Below are positions 31,824-40,311 of a DNA stretch of 64,000 bases, one piece after another. The notes beneath the pieces are model-generated. The model was not told the origin of the DNA, ran no database searches, and saw only the letters and a program-made list of their open reading frames with translations. Source of the DNA: Methanomassiliicoccaceae archaeon (GTDB lineage: Archaea; Thermoplasmatota; Thermoplasmata; Methanomassiliicoccales; Methanomethylophilaceae); the NCBI GenBank assembly GCA_016284295.1, contig JAEEOP010000006.1, forward strand, positions 114,589 to 178,588. Direction: 5' to 3'. Positions within the stretch are counted from its first letter, which is position 1, and each line of letters begins with the position of its first letter. Made by a program: the position numbers and the translations under genes.

Positions 31824-33746
31824 CTATCGGTTCCACCTGTATCTCAGAGCGCGTGCGGAGTTCAGGACGGCGGCTATCATCACACCGACGTCTGCGATTA
31901 TCGCGAGCCACATGTCAACGTACCCTATCGCCGCCAGACCGAGGAACCCGAACTTGACGATCAGCGTGAACACGATGTTCTCGCGGATTATCCTCATGGT
32001 CTTGCGCGATATGCCCATGGCCACGGCCACCTTGCGGGGATCGTCGTCCATGATGACCACATCGGACGCCTCGATGGCCGCATCGGAACCGATCGCACCC
32101 ATGGTTATGCCCACGTCGGATCTGACCAGGGAAGGCGCATCGTTGATCCCGTCGCCGACGAAGGCGACAGAGCCTTTGGAAGATCCCATGATCTCCTCCA
32201 GACGGTCCAGCTTGTCCCCCGGAAGGAGCTGTCCGTAGACCTCGTCGAGACCTATCTCCCCGGCGACCTTCCTGGCCACGTTCTCGGAGTCTCCCGTGAG
32301 CATGACGGTCCTGTCCACACCGGCCTTCCTCAGGTCCTCGATGGCCCTGCGGGACTCCGGCTTGATGACATCGGATATCGTTATGGAACCTGCGTACCTC
32401 CCGTCGATGGCGACGAAGACCGTCGTTCCCATCGCGGACGGCGCATCGCAAGCGATCCCCATGGACTCCATGAGCTTAGTGTTCCCTACGGCCACATCGA
32501 TCCCGTCGACCTTCGCTATGACTCCCTTCCCGGGTATGTCCTGGATCTCGGTCACCCTGGAACGGTCTATGTCCATGCCGTGGGCACGAACCAGGCTCGC
32601 CGCTATCGGATGCGGGGATGAGGATTCCGCCGCGGCGGCCATCTCCAGCAGCCTCTCGCGGGACACCTCGTTGCATATGACGTCGGACACCTCGAACACC
32701 CCCTGGGTGAGCGTACCGGTCTTGTCGAAGACGACGGTGGTCACTCCGGAGAGCGCCTCGAGGTAGTTCGATCCCTTCACCAGAACGCCGTTGCTGCTGG
32801 CCCCGCCCAGTCCCGCGAAGAAACCGAGGGGGATGCTTATCACCAATGCGCACGGGCAGCTGATGACCAGGAACGTCAGAGCGCGGTAGATCCACATCTG
32901 GTATTCCGGATCGGCACCGATACCGAGCTGCACCAACGCGGGGACTATCGCCAGGAGCAGCGCACATACCACAACGAACGGGGTGTAGACCTTGGCGAAC
33001 TTCGTTATGAACGCCTCGGTGGTCGCCTTCCTGTTGCTGGCGTTCTCCACCATGTCGAGGATCTTCGACACCGTGGAATCCCCGAACTCCTTGCTGGTCC
33101 TGATCTTCAGGACCCCGGAGAGGTTGATGCATCCGCTGAGGACCTCGTCGCCCTCGGTGACATCGCGGGGGACGCTCTCGCCCGTGAGGGCGGATGTGTT
33201 GAGGGATGAGCTTCCTTCCACCACGGTGCCGTCGATGGGGATCCTGTCCCCGGGCCTCACCACGATAACGGTCCCCACCTCGACCTCGTCCGGGTCGACC
33301 TCCGTGAGCTCCCCGTCCTCCTCGATGTATGCGGTATCAGGGCGTATCTCCATCAGCTTGGATATGCTGGTCCTGCTCTTGTCGACCGCTATGGCCTGGA
33401 AGAGCTCGCCTATCTGGTAGAATATCATGACCGCGACGGCCTCGTCGTAGTCGCCGGTGTATGTTACACCGAGAACCATGGCGCCTATCGTCGCCACTGA
33501 CATCAGGAAGTTCTCGTCCAGCGCCTGACCGTGGGATATCCCCTTGGCGGCCTTGATGAGGATGTCGTAACCGATTATCAGATACGGAACAAGATAGAGG
33601 ACGAACATCACCTTCGGGCGGATGTCGTCCCCTACGGATATCAGGCCGAAGTACGAACACAGTACGAGCGCTATGGTGATTACAGAGGCCAGGACTATCC
33701 TGTAGAATACCTTCCTCTGCTTCTTCCTCAGCGTTATACCGAACAT
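31824..33746 (-). CDS. P1B-type heavy-metal ATPase (Zn/Cd/Pb type)
   Basis: A 640-residue metal-exporting P-type ATPase without an N-terminal metal-binding domain. Actuator TGES, transport motif SCPCALVISIP, phosphorylation site DKTGTLTQG, HP motif in SSPHPIAAS, hinge GDGINDAP, and a final helix with DVGVMIAAVLNSARALR. The aspartate there is typical of Zn/Cd/Pb transporters (ZntA type). The metal-binding domain is supplied by a separate HMA protein 23 bases upstream. ArsR and a shared operator lie beyond. It ends with TAG, the only intact gene here I found using that stop. Confidence 0.94.
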   Translation of the reverse strand: MFGITLRKKQRKVFYRIVLASVITIALVLCSYFGLISVGDDIRPKVMFVLYLVPYLIIGYDILIKAAKGISHGQALDENFLMSVATIGAMVLGVTYTGDYDEAVAVMIFYQIGELFQAIAVDKSRTSISKLMEIRPDTAYIEEDGELTEVDPDEVEVGTVIVVRPGDRIPIDGTVVEGSSSLNTSALTGESVPRDVTEGDEVLSGCINLSGVLKIRTSKEFGDSTVSKILDMVENASNRKATTEAFITKFAKVYTPFVVVCALLLAIVPALVQLGIGADPEYQMWIYRALTFLVISCPCALVISIPLGFFAGLGGASSNGVLVKGSNYLEALSGVTTVVFDKTGTLTQGVFEVSDVICNEVSRERLLEMAAAAESSSPHPIAASLVRAHGMDIDRSRVTEIQDIPGKGVIAKVDGIDVAVGNTKLMESMGIACDAPSAMGTTVFVAIDGRYAGSITISDVIKPESRRAIEDLRKAGVDRTVMLTGDSENVARKVAGEIGLDEVYGQLLPGDKLDRLEEIMGSSKGSVAFVGDGINDAPSLVRSDVGITMGAIGSDAAIEASDVVIMDDDPRKVAVAMGISRKTMRIIRENIVFTLIVKFGFLGLAAIGYVDMWLAIIADVGVMIAAVLNSARALRYRWNR

Positions 33747-33769
33747 TCCCCGGCCTTCTTTGGAATCAA

Positions 33770-33988
33770 TCAGAATTCGATCTCGCAGTCGCTCTCGACC
33801 TTCTTGCAGTTCTTGAGGACGGCCTTCATGACCTGCTCGGGATCGGCACCCTCGACGAATTCGACCTGCATCTTCTGCATGACGAAGTTCACGCTGGCGT
33901 TGGCCACACCGTCAGTCTTCTTGGCGGCCTCTTCCATCTTGGCCGCGCAGTTGGCGCAATCCACTTCGATCTTGTATGACTTCTTCAT
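33770..33988 (-). CDS. Heavy-metal-associated (HMA) domain protein
   Basis: A 72-residue copper-chaperone-like ferredoxin fold. Its metal-binding loop DCANCAAKM (C-x-x-C) sits in the first strand-helix turn, with VNFVMQKMQVEFVEG as later strands and extra cysteines near the end (NCKKVESDC). It probably binds Zn/Cd and delivers it to the ATPase encoded downstream, which lacks its own HMA domain. Start ATG 33988; a TTG nine bases earlier is possible. The promoter includes an ATATATAC box near 34045 and the dyad at 34003-34026. Confidence 0.9.
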   Translation of the reverse strand: MKKSYKIEVDCANCAAKMEEAAKKTDGVANASVNFVMQKMQVEFVEGADPEQVMKAVLKNCKKVESDCEIEF

Positions 33989-34002
33989 GGTCTTCAACTC
34001 TG

Positions 34003-34026
34003 TTAAACAATTAAGCAGTTGTTTAA
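34003..34026. promoter_or_regulatory. Probable ArsR-type operator of the metal-export operon
   Basis: A perfect inverted repeat TTAAACAA-N8-TTGTTTAA in the divergent gap between HMA/ATPase and arsR. It lies where the minus-strand transcript should start (CAGATATATACC box at about 34043-34054). The form resembles ArsR/SmtB 12-2-12 style sites. Confidence 0.62.
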
Positions 34027-34154
34027 TCGTTATGATGGAACGGGTATATATCTGATACGGATGGATGCGGATCGGCCATAATCTCCCGTCCCGGGATGAA
34101 TGTTATTAGGAGGGAAACGCATCCAGATGCGTCTGCATCCGCAGAGTGATCGAA

Positions 34155-34523
34155 ATGACCAGCAAGGTACTGCCGCATGACCACGGGGACATCAAGGATG
34201 TCGAATCCTTCAGCAGGCTCCTGTCGGAGACCGAGGGCTTCGACGACGTGTCGAGGATCCTGGCCCAGATGGCGGACGGTACCAGGATGCGTATATTCTG
34301 GCTGCTCTGCCATTACGAGGGTTGCGTGACCAACATCTCGTCGATCATGGGCATGTCTTCACCGGCCGTATCGCACCATCTCCGCTCCCTGAAGGAGGGC
34401 GGGCTCATCCAGAGCAGGCGCGTGGGGAAGGAAGTGTACTACAAAGCGGTGGATTCCGCTGAGGCGAGGTATCTGCACCACATGATCGAGGATCTGATGG
34501 AGATAGCCTGCCCGACTGAATGA
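34155..34523 (+). CDS. ArsR/SmtB-family metal-sensing repressor
   Basis: 122 residues. A winged-helix core: LAQMADGTRMRIFWLLCHYEGCVTNISSIMG, recognition helix SSPAVSHHLRSLKEGGLI, wing QSRRVGKEVYYKAV. Possible metal ligands are an N-terminal HDHGD, the C63-like cysteine in YEGC and a C-terminal H-H-x-x-E...C pattern (RYLHHMIEDLMEIAC) equivalent to the alpha-5 Zn site of SmtB. Start ATG 34155 after GAGTGATC. Divergent from the HMA/P-ATPase operon, hence its likely repressor, released by Zn or Cd. Confidence 0.88.
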   Translation: MTSKVLPHDHGDIKDVESFSRLLSETEGFDDVSRILAQMADGTRMRIFWLLCHYEGCVTNISSIMGMSSPAVSHHLRSLKEGGLIQSRRVGKEVYYKAVDSAEARYLHHMIEDLMEIACPTE

Positions 34524-34528
34524 TGGGA

Positions 34529-35038
34529 TCATTTCCTGATCGTGGCTTCCAGATGGTCCCCGGATACATCGAAGACGATCCTCTCGACGATACGATCCTT
34601 GTTCAGATAATATGTGGAATCGACACCGCGGTCGGATCCGGACCATACCTCGTATCCGTCTTCGGATCCCTGATGGACGTACATGTCCTCGACGGGATTC
34701 TTCTCTGAATCGAACATCAGGCTGAACCTCGTTTCACGGACCGTGGACCCATCACCATAGAATACGTGATAGGTGAACACCCTGTACGCCTCGGATTCGG
34801 ATGAATAATGGGATGTGATACTTCCGATGCAGGGGATATCCGTGCCATCGAGAACCATCATACCTGTCACATCATATTGTCTCTCTTCCTCGAACGGATC
34901 GCTGTCCAACTTGTCGAGAGCGGAGATGATGATCCAGCCCGATACTGCTACCGACACCGAAAGGATCACGACCACCAGCGCCAGTACGAAGTCCTTGCCA
35001 TCCCTCCTGCCGTTCTGACGCTGAGTCTCGGATTCCAT
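34529..35038 (-). CDS. Membrane-anchored hypothetical protein
   Basis: 169 residues. A charged N-terminus (ETQRQNGRRDGKD), one membrane helix (LALVVVILSVSVAVSGWIII) and an extracytoplasmic beta domain (YDVTGMMVLDG.., AYRVFTYHVFYGDGSTV, ETRFSLMFDSEKNP, TYYLNKDRIVERIVFDVSG). It shares layout and strand pattern with the protein at 29144-29644; both sit next to a metal-chelate ABC system. No known family or motif. Function unknown. Confidence 0.6.
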   Translation of the reverse strand: MESETQRQNGRRDGKDFVLALVVVILSVSVAVSGWIIISALDKLDSDPFEEERQYDVTGMMVLDGTDIPCIGSITSHYSSESEAYRVFTYHVFYGDGSTVRETRFSLMFDSEKNPVEDMYVHQGSEDGYEVWSGSDRGVDSTYYLNKDRIVERIVFDVSGDHLEATIRK

Positions 35039-35115
35039 GGATATGACCTGGCCTTGATGTGAATACTGTGCAGCTCATAAAAGGACCGCTGACATCGAAT
35101 ACTGGGTCTCTGTGA

Positions 35116-35940
35116 TCAGTCCTCGGAACCGTCGGACCTGACCTGCTTGTCCTCCAGATGCGAATCCAATTCGTCTCCGTCCAGCAGTGCGATCAGAGGG
35201 CGTCCCTGGAGTTCCATGACCTGGCATCCGATACCATACAGCAAGGAGATGTTCTCTTCCGTGAGCACCTGCTCCGGTGTACCGTCGGAATATATGTGAT
35301 GATCGTACAACATGACCACACGGTCCGCATACTTCGCCGTCACATTGAGGTCGTGACAGATTGTTACGACTGTGATATTCTTCAGCCTTGCCACATCGCG
35401 GAGCAGCCTCATCACCAGCATCTGGTATTTGACATCCAGGTTGGCGGTCGGCTCATCCAACAGCATGAGCTTAGGTTCCTGGGTCAGGCTCCTTGCGATC
35501 ATGATCTTCTGGTGCTGTCCGGCGGAAAGCTCGTCGAACCCTTGGAGCGCGAAATCTTCCATCCCCAGCAGCTTGATGTTCTCGATGGCTATCTGGATAT
35601 CCTCCGATGACATCACGGTACCTGCATGCGGTATCCTCCCCATGAGCACCGTATCAAGGACCGACATGGAGAATGTCGTATCCTCTGTATGAGGCACGAA
35701 ACTGACGATCTTCGCCAGATCCTTCAGGGAGTACTCCTTCAGATTCTTGCCGTCTATGAATATCTCGCCCTCCGTAGGCGTCTTCAGCTTGTTCATGCAG
35801 TGCATCAAGGTGGACTTACCGGCACCGTTCGGCCCCAGGATGCAGACCAGTTCAGGTTTGTCCAGCGTCAGGTCGATGTGCTCGAACACAGGAGGGTTCC
35901 TGCCGTAAGCGAACGCTACATTCTCCAGCCTGACCTCCAT
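35116..35940 (-). CDS. FecE-type ABC transporter ATPase, system C
   Basis: 274 residues. It starts MEVRLENVAFAYGRNP, Walker A GPNGAGKST, signature LSAGQHQK, Walker B LMLLDEP with ANLD, H-loop TICHDLNV. The LSAGQ variant is shared with systems B and D. A longer upstream frame exists but runs through the permease gene, so ATG 35940 is the start; it lies two bases past the permease stop. The highly charged C-terminus (LDSHLEDKQVRSDGSED) is a system-specific tail. Confidence 0.92.
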   Translation of the reverse strand: MEVRLENVAFAYGRNPPVFEHIDLTLDKPELVCILGPNGAGKSTLMHCMNKLKTPTEGEIFIDGKNLKEYSLKDLAKIVSFVPHTEDTTFSMSVLDTVLMGRIPHAGTVMSSEDIQIAIENIKLLGMEDFALQGFDELSAGQHQKIMIARSLTQEPKLMLLDEPTANLDVKYQMLVMRLLRDVARLKNITVVTICHDLNVTAKYADRVVMLYDHHIYSDGTPEQVLTEENISLLYGIGCQVMELQGRPLIALLDGDELDSHLEDKQVRSDGSED

Positions 35941-35942
35941 GG

Positions 35943-37034
35943 TCACCACACCTCCTTCTTCTGCCTTATGATAAGGAACAGGAACATAGGACCACCGACC
36001 AGTGCGGTGATGATACCTATCGGAAGGGCTGTTGTCGTGAACAGTTTGGCCAGCATGTCGCATATCACCATGATGGAAGCGCCCAGCAGGATGGATCCAG
36101 GTATCAGGAACCTGTTGTCCGATCCGAGGAGCATCCTTGTTATGTGCGGGCCAACCAGGCCGACGAATCCGATGATACCTGTGAAACTGACGACCGCAGC
36201 GGATATGATCGAGATCAGGCCGAGGATGATTATCCTGGTCCTCTCGACGTTGATACCGACGGTCTTCGCATAGTTGTCCCCGGAATTCATCGCATTGAGA
36301 TATTTCGAAAGGAACAGGAGAGCGAGCGATCCGACTAAGACCACAGCGGCCATCACCGGGAGCGACTGCCAGCTCGATTTGCTGAGAGTACCGATGGTCC
36401 ACTCGTATGCTGCGGCCATCTGCTCATTGTTGGCCACGAGCATCAGGTACTGCGTGACCGCGTTGAAGATGTACATCACGGATATACCGGCCAGGATCAT
36501 CATGGCCGAGGTCGCCCTCTTGAACGTAGAGAGAAGTATGATGACTGCAGCGGGAATAAGAGAGAACACGAAGGCGGAGACCACCGTCCCGTTCTGGATG
36601 CTGCCTATGGAGATTCCTAGCGTTATCGCCAGAATGGCTCCGAAACTCGCTCCGGATGATATTCCCGTCGTGTAAGGGTCTGCGAGAGGATTCTTCATCA
36701 TGCTCTGCATGGCGGCTCCGGCTGCAGCAAGACCTGCTCCGGCGACTATCCCTGTCAGCAGGCGGGGCATGCGCTGTATCCATACCACACGTTCGTCCAC
36801 GGATTCCAACGGGCCTTCGAGATCCGAAAGATGCTCGAGCACTATCCTGTAGACCTCTTGGATGCTGAGCTCATAAGACCCGACCGTCAGACCATAGAAT
36901 GATGCTACAACCAGTAACACTACCAGGCCAATCATTATAAGGAACTTCTTGTAACGGAAGACTGAATACTGACCGTAGATATCCTTGACAACTTCGTCAT
37001 TTGTTGTAATTTCTTTGCTCTTCCTGAAGCCCAT
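35943..37034 (-). CDS. FecCD-family ABC transporter permease, system C
   Basis: 363 residues with a cytoplasmic N-terminal stretch of about 30 residues, then about ten helices. Family motifs are MKNPLADPYTTGISSGASFGA and GIIGFVGLVGPHITRML. It is the first gene of a two-gene permease-ATPase unit transcribed away from its binding protein at 37228. The divergent promoter region between them (37035-37227) contains two copies of the TTGGAT-N5-ATCCAA dyad. Confidence 0.9.
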   Translation of the reverse strand: MGFRKSKEITTNDEVVKDIYGQYSVFRYKKFLIMIGLVVLLVVASFYGLTVGSYELSIQEVYRIVLEHLSDLEGPLESVDERVVWIQRMPRLLTGIVAGAGLAAAGAAMQSMMKNPLADPYTTGISSGASFGAILAITLGISIGSIQNGTVVSAFVFSLIPAAVIILLSTFKRATSAMMILAGISVMYIFNAVTQYLMLVANNEQMAAAYEWTIGTLSKSSWQSLPVMAAVVLVGSLALLFLSKYLNAMNSGDNYAKTVGINVERTRIIILGLISIISAAVVSFTGIIGFVGLVGPHITRMLLGSDNRFLIPGSILLGASIMVICDMLAKLFTTTALPIGIITALVGGPMFLFLIIRQKKEVW

Positions 37035-37111
37035 AGTATCGCCTGGTACGGAGATTCTGCAAGCACGTTATGCAGACAGTCCAACCTGCATGATGTATCG
37101 TGCATATTTAA

Positions 37112-37128
37112 TTGGATATACCATCCAA
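37112..37128. promoter_or_regulatory. Metal-regulon operator, site 2 (permease side of system C)
   Basis: TTGGAT-ATACC-ATCCAA, 78 bases before the permease start. An extra half-site, TTCATCCAATG, lies at 37158-37168 between the two full sites. Confidence 0.72.
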
Positions 37129-37203
37129 CTATACTTAAAGCGTTTAATGTGACTTAATTCATCCAATGCTGGCTACTGAAATACTGTCATGTTTTAATAC
37201 GGC

Positions 37204-37220
37204 TTGGATGTACCATCCAA
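37204..37220. promoter_or_regulatory. Metal-regulon operator, site 3 (binding-protein side of system C)
   Basis: TTGGATG-TAC-CATCCAA, the most symmetric copy with 7-bp arms. It sits between the TATA-like TTTTAATACGG (37189-37199) and ATG 37228, so it covers the expected start of transcription. Confidence 0.75.
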
Positions 37221-37227
37221 TGATAAT

Positions 37228-38622
37228 ATGGCGTTGTCTAAAACACATATCATCGTGATTGCCATCGTAGCCGTAGTCATCATCGCCGCGGCAGCATTCG
37301 TCCTCCTCAACAACGGAGGGAACGGAGGCAACGAGAAGACAATCGACGATTACGGAAAAGACCCTGTCCTGTGGGTCCTCGGTAACACCGATGGGGACCA
37401 GGACATCGATAAGGACGATATCGCCGTCATCAAGGCGATCATCGCTGTCAACGGAAAAGCGAGCACATACATGTATGCCGATGCCAACCACGACGGAGTC
37501 ATCGACAACAAGGATGTGGACTACGTCCAGTCCATGATCGACGGCAAGGCGACGAAGCTCTACTTCAAGGACATCGACAACAACATCGGATCCCATGTCG
37601 TACGCAGCAGCGTCAACGTCATCTCCGTCAACCAGTGCAACCTCCAGGAGATAAACCTCATCATCAACAAGGACAGCAAAAACAAGGTCGTCGGAGGAGA
37701 CCAGCAGATCTCCAAGTACAACAACGTGTTCAACCTGAACCTCGGAACCGATCCCGCAAAGGGAGAGGTCCTCGTCACCGGTACCTCCAACGGAGAGGTC
37801 CAGGCCGAGATCGTGTCCAAGCTCTTGAAGTACTACGGACACGTCGAGATCACCCTTGGAAGCGCTTCCAGCTATGGAAAGAACCTCGAAAACGACTTCG
37901 GCGGGGACGACAACGTCTCCATCATCCGTCTGCCCTCATGGGAGGACGGTACCCTCAGCGGAGTCATGACCTACGGATACCTCTTCGGAGGAGTCCAGAA
38001 GAACTCCTGCTGGACCCAGGCTACCACCTACTATGACTGGTACAACAAGTACGTGACTCCCATCGAGGATTACGTTGCTACCGTTGCGGAGAAAGACAGA
38101 CCCAATGTCATCACGATGTACGTGAAAGACTGCTACCCCGGAGCCACCAACAAGGTCCTCTCCAAGACCAGCGGAGACTATGAGAGATCCGAGCTCTGCG
38201 GTGCCAACAACGTCGGAGATTACTTCGGAACCGGATATGTGGCCGTCACCGCTGAGGATATGGCAGCATGCGAGAAGAAAAACGGAATCGACATAATCAT
38301 CGTCGAGCCCTCCGGAGTATACGGAACCGACGGAAAGAAGTACGTCGTTGACTCCGTCCAGTTGTGCATCAACGAGTTCGATGGATACATCAACCCCAAG
38401 ACGGACATCTATTCCCTGTCATTCATGGTCACGACCGGACCCGCATGTGTGGTCAGCATGGTGTTCTTCGCCAAGGCATTCTTCCCGAATGCTTCTGCCT
38501 TCGCCAACTTCGATGCGGACAAGGCCTTCGCCGAGTTCCTCGCAATGGCAGGATGGGACAAGCGTACCGACATCTCGGACATCATCTGCTACGGTCCCGG
38601 ACACAGCACCACACCCATCTGA
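37228..38622 (+). CDS. Metal-chelate binding protein with dockerin-like module, system C
   Basis: 464 residues: an anchor helix (7-27) and Asn/Gly linker, then a dockerin-like pair of calcium loops (NTDGDQDIDKDDI and DANHDGVIDNKDV, about 50-110), and a ligand-binding domain from about 115 (SSVNVISVNQCNLQEI..). Start ATG 37228, with MALSK as in system A's protein. The nucleotide sequence shows strong codon bias like the system A binding protein, suggesting high expression when induced. Single-gene unit, controlled through site 3, ending in a strong hairpin. Confidence 0.86.
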   Translation: MALSKTHIIVIAIVAVVIIAAAAFVLLNNGGNGGNEKTIDDYGKDPVLWVLGNTDGDQDIDKDDIAVIKAIIAVNGKASTYMYADANHDGVIDNKDVDYVQSMIDGKATKLYFKDIDNNIGSHVVRSSVNVISVNQCNLQEINLIINKDSKNKVVGGDQQISKYNNVFNLNLGTDPAKGEVLVTGTSNGEVQAEIVSKLLKYYGHVEITLGSASSYGKNLENDFGGDDNVSIIRLPSWEDGTLSGVMTYGYLFGGVQKNSCWTQATTYYDWYNKYVTPIEDYVATVAEKDRPNVITMYVKDCYPGATNKVLSKTSGDYERSELCGANNVGDYFGTGYVAVTAEDMAACEKKNGIDIIIVEPSGVYGTDGKKYVVDSVQLCINEFDGYINPKTDIYSLSFMVTTGPACVVSMVFFAKAFFPNASAFANFDADKAFAEFLAMAGWDKRTDISDIICYGPGHSTTPI

Positions 38623-38656
38623 TCCTTTCAAAAGGAACGATCGAATAAACCCCATA

Positions 38657-38684
38657 ACGGTGGCAGGAGAGATCCTGTCACCGT
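38657..38684 (+). terminator. Hairpin terminator after the system C binding protein
   Basis: A 12-bp stem (ACGGTGGCAGGA with TCCTGTCACCGT, one G-U pair) and a GAGA tetraloop, 34 bases past the stop. The sequence 38685-38827 shows no gene. Confidence 0.65.
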
Positions 38685-38827
38685 CACATACTTGTAACAA
38701 TGCAACTAGTGTCAACTACAATGAGCAGCCAGATTATCTCGGCCGCCTCCTTTGAAGTTGCAAAAATCGTCGCTGCCGTCGAGTCGTGACATTCCGACTA
38801 ACCACAGCAGACTGTACTATGGAATCC

Positions 38828-39205
38828 TCATCGGGGCCTAACGATTCTGAAGAAATCGAGTATCTCGAATCCATCCCCTACAGAGACTGCCTCCGACCAT
38901 ATCTGTTCGCCGTTCTGCTCACTGTCGACGAATATCTTGCCGCCCTCTGATTTCCAATGGCCCACATGCGAGATCACATGCGCATCGTCATAGCTCTCGA
39001 ATCCGTCGCTTGGGGATGATCCCTTTGGGAGGAGCTGCAGGAACCTTCCGTCCGGTTCGAACATGAACCTCTGCTTGGCCATGATCTTCTGCATCGGAGG
39101 GACCTCCGGATCCTCTTCAAGATCCTTCACGCTCCTCCAGACCTGGTTGAAGTCAGAGTCGAAGGCGTTCACTTCGCATATGTCCCATAATCCCACTATG
39201 TCCAT
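38828..39205 (-). CDS. Lipocalin-like hypothetical protein
   Basis: 125 residues, predicted cytoplasmic. It begins MDIVGLWDICEVNAF, whose G-x-W plus beta-strand pattern recalls lipocalin-like domains. Later strands are AKQRFMFEPDGRFLQLLP, HVISHVGHWKSEGGKIFVD and GFEILDFFRIVRPR. Start ATG 39205 is set by AGGAGAGAG eight bases upstream; ATG 39235 is also in frame. A TTTATATTG element lies near 39285. Function not known; lipocalin relationship is weak. Confidence 0.55.
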   Translation of the reverse strand: MDIVGLWDICEVNAFDSDFNQVWRSVKDLEEDPEVPPMQKIMAKQRFMFEPDGRFLQLLPKGSSPSDGFESYDDAHVISHVGHWKSEGGKIFVDSEQNGEQIWSEAVSVGDGFEILDFFRIVRPR

Positions 39206-39931
39206 GGATCTCTCTCCTTGACGTACCGTCATCTTCAGATGAATACCTCGGTCGGCGTCGTATTGGAATCGGGTTCCGCAATATAAATCGATAATCAAAG
39301 CGGCAAGTTGCGCATATGTTGGTCGAGTGAAGAACGGATATATCGGCTGGAGGCGAGACGGCCGTAGGACCGATCCCTTCTGAAAGATATCGCTGGATCG
39401 ATGATGGGGATACTCTCTTCCCTGCAACCGGCCATCCACTCGACCGCCCATGAAGCAATGGGTTCAAAGAGATCCCACAAATCCGGTTAGCGCAACACTA
39501 CATGTAACAGTTCGCCTTATAAATCGTGAGAATGAAATCACCTCCGTCGGATTCCGGATCTCTCGATCCGGAGCAACGGATCGAAAGGTTCTATCAGGGC
39601 GTCGGCCCCGGGAACCCGGCAGGAGGTGGTAATTTGTTTGTTATCAACTTCAGTCGCTATCCGCATGGCGGATTCCGGCTAACAATAACGATAGGCGATG
39701 TGTCTATTGTTATCGACTAAAAATAAACAGTCGATGTAAATAAGGCTTGACCTGTGCCGCAACAGGAAAGGGTCGACTCCCACAAGGGACCTCAATGCCC
39801 CCAAACCGCCGAAAACCGCACATGGATCGACATACCAGATGTTCTTAGTGGACGACTCATGAAGGGGTTCTCATGAACTGTCTGCTCAGAACGACTCAAA
39901 CGATCCATATTACAATTGTCGTACGACGGAT
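39206..39931. other. Long intergenic region with divergent TATA and hairpins, no recognised gene
   Basis: About 725 bases. A near-symmetric TTATAAAT (39516-39523) could direct transcription both ways. Rightward, the predicted RNA has a perfect 8-bp hairpin (TCCGGATC-TCTC-GATCCGGA, 39553-39572) followed by a CCGGG-rich fold (about 39601-39620). Small hairpins also lie near 39752-39768. Short open frames (39532-39720 plus, 39295-39480 minus) lack family resemblance or ribosome-binding sites. It might contain a structured RNA or decayed sequence. Confidence 0.35.
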
Positions 39932-40153
39932 ATGGTTTACTCGATCAGATTCTCCGAAGATGAACAGGCCGCCATCGAGCAATATGCGTTGATGTACGGA
40001 ATCAAAATATCAGAGGTCATCAGGAAAGCAACCATGGAGATGATTGAGTACAAAATGGACATACAGACCTTCAAAGACACGATGGAAAGATTCGATAATA
40101 ACCTCGTTACTTGTTCCCGTGAAGACGTGGGGAAGGAATTGGGATTCCTTTGA
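39932..40153 (+). CDS. RelB/DUF6290-type antitoxin
   Basis: A 73-residue ribbon-helix-helix antitoxin. The N-terminal DNA-binding strand is VYSIRFSEDEQ, with helices AIEQYALMYGIKISEVIRKATMEMI, and an acidic/hydrophobic C-terminal tail would bind the toxin. It resembles the intact antitoxin at 40581-40805. Its stop overlaps the start of a truncated RelE-like frame, so its toxin partner is broken. Confidence 0.8.
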   Translation: MVYSIRFSEDEQAAIEQYALMYGIKISEVIRKATMEMIEYKMDIQTFKDTMERFDNNLVTCSREDVGKELGFL

Positions 40154-40299
40154 GCTATCGAGTCGAGTACAGCGATGATGCAAAGAAATCACCGTCAAAT
40201 ATGAAGAAAAAGGATCCGATGAAAGCACTCAGGATCCATAACTGTATTGGAAAGAACCTTATGGTAATGTACATACCGTTCAGTGAACTTGCTGGCTGA
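40150..40299 (+). pseudogene. Truncated RelE-type toxin
   Basis: From TTG 40150 (overlapping the antitoxin stop) the frame reads LSYRVEYSDDAKK and later IHNCIGKNL, matching the first half of RelE/ParE toxins such as the intact copy at 40312-40584. It then loses similarity and stops at 40299 after 49 codons. The conserved WRYRIGDYR segment and the C-terminal catalytic strands are missing. A decayed toxin, leaving an orphan antitoxin. Confidence 0.7.
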
Positions 40300-40311
40300 T
40301 GGGTACGTAGT

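Noticed and set aside
35941..36402. Long N-terminal extension of the system C ATPase frame
   Set aside because: It lies wholly inside the permease gene in another frame; the ABC domain starts at ATG 35940.
39532..39720. 63-codon open frame after the TATA at 39516
   Set aside because: No ribosome-binding site, the frame covers the predicted hairpins, and the translation has no hydrophobic core or known motif.
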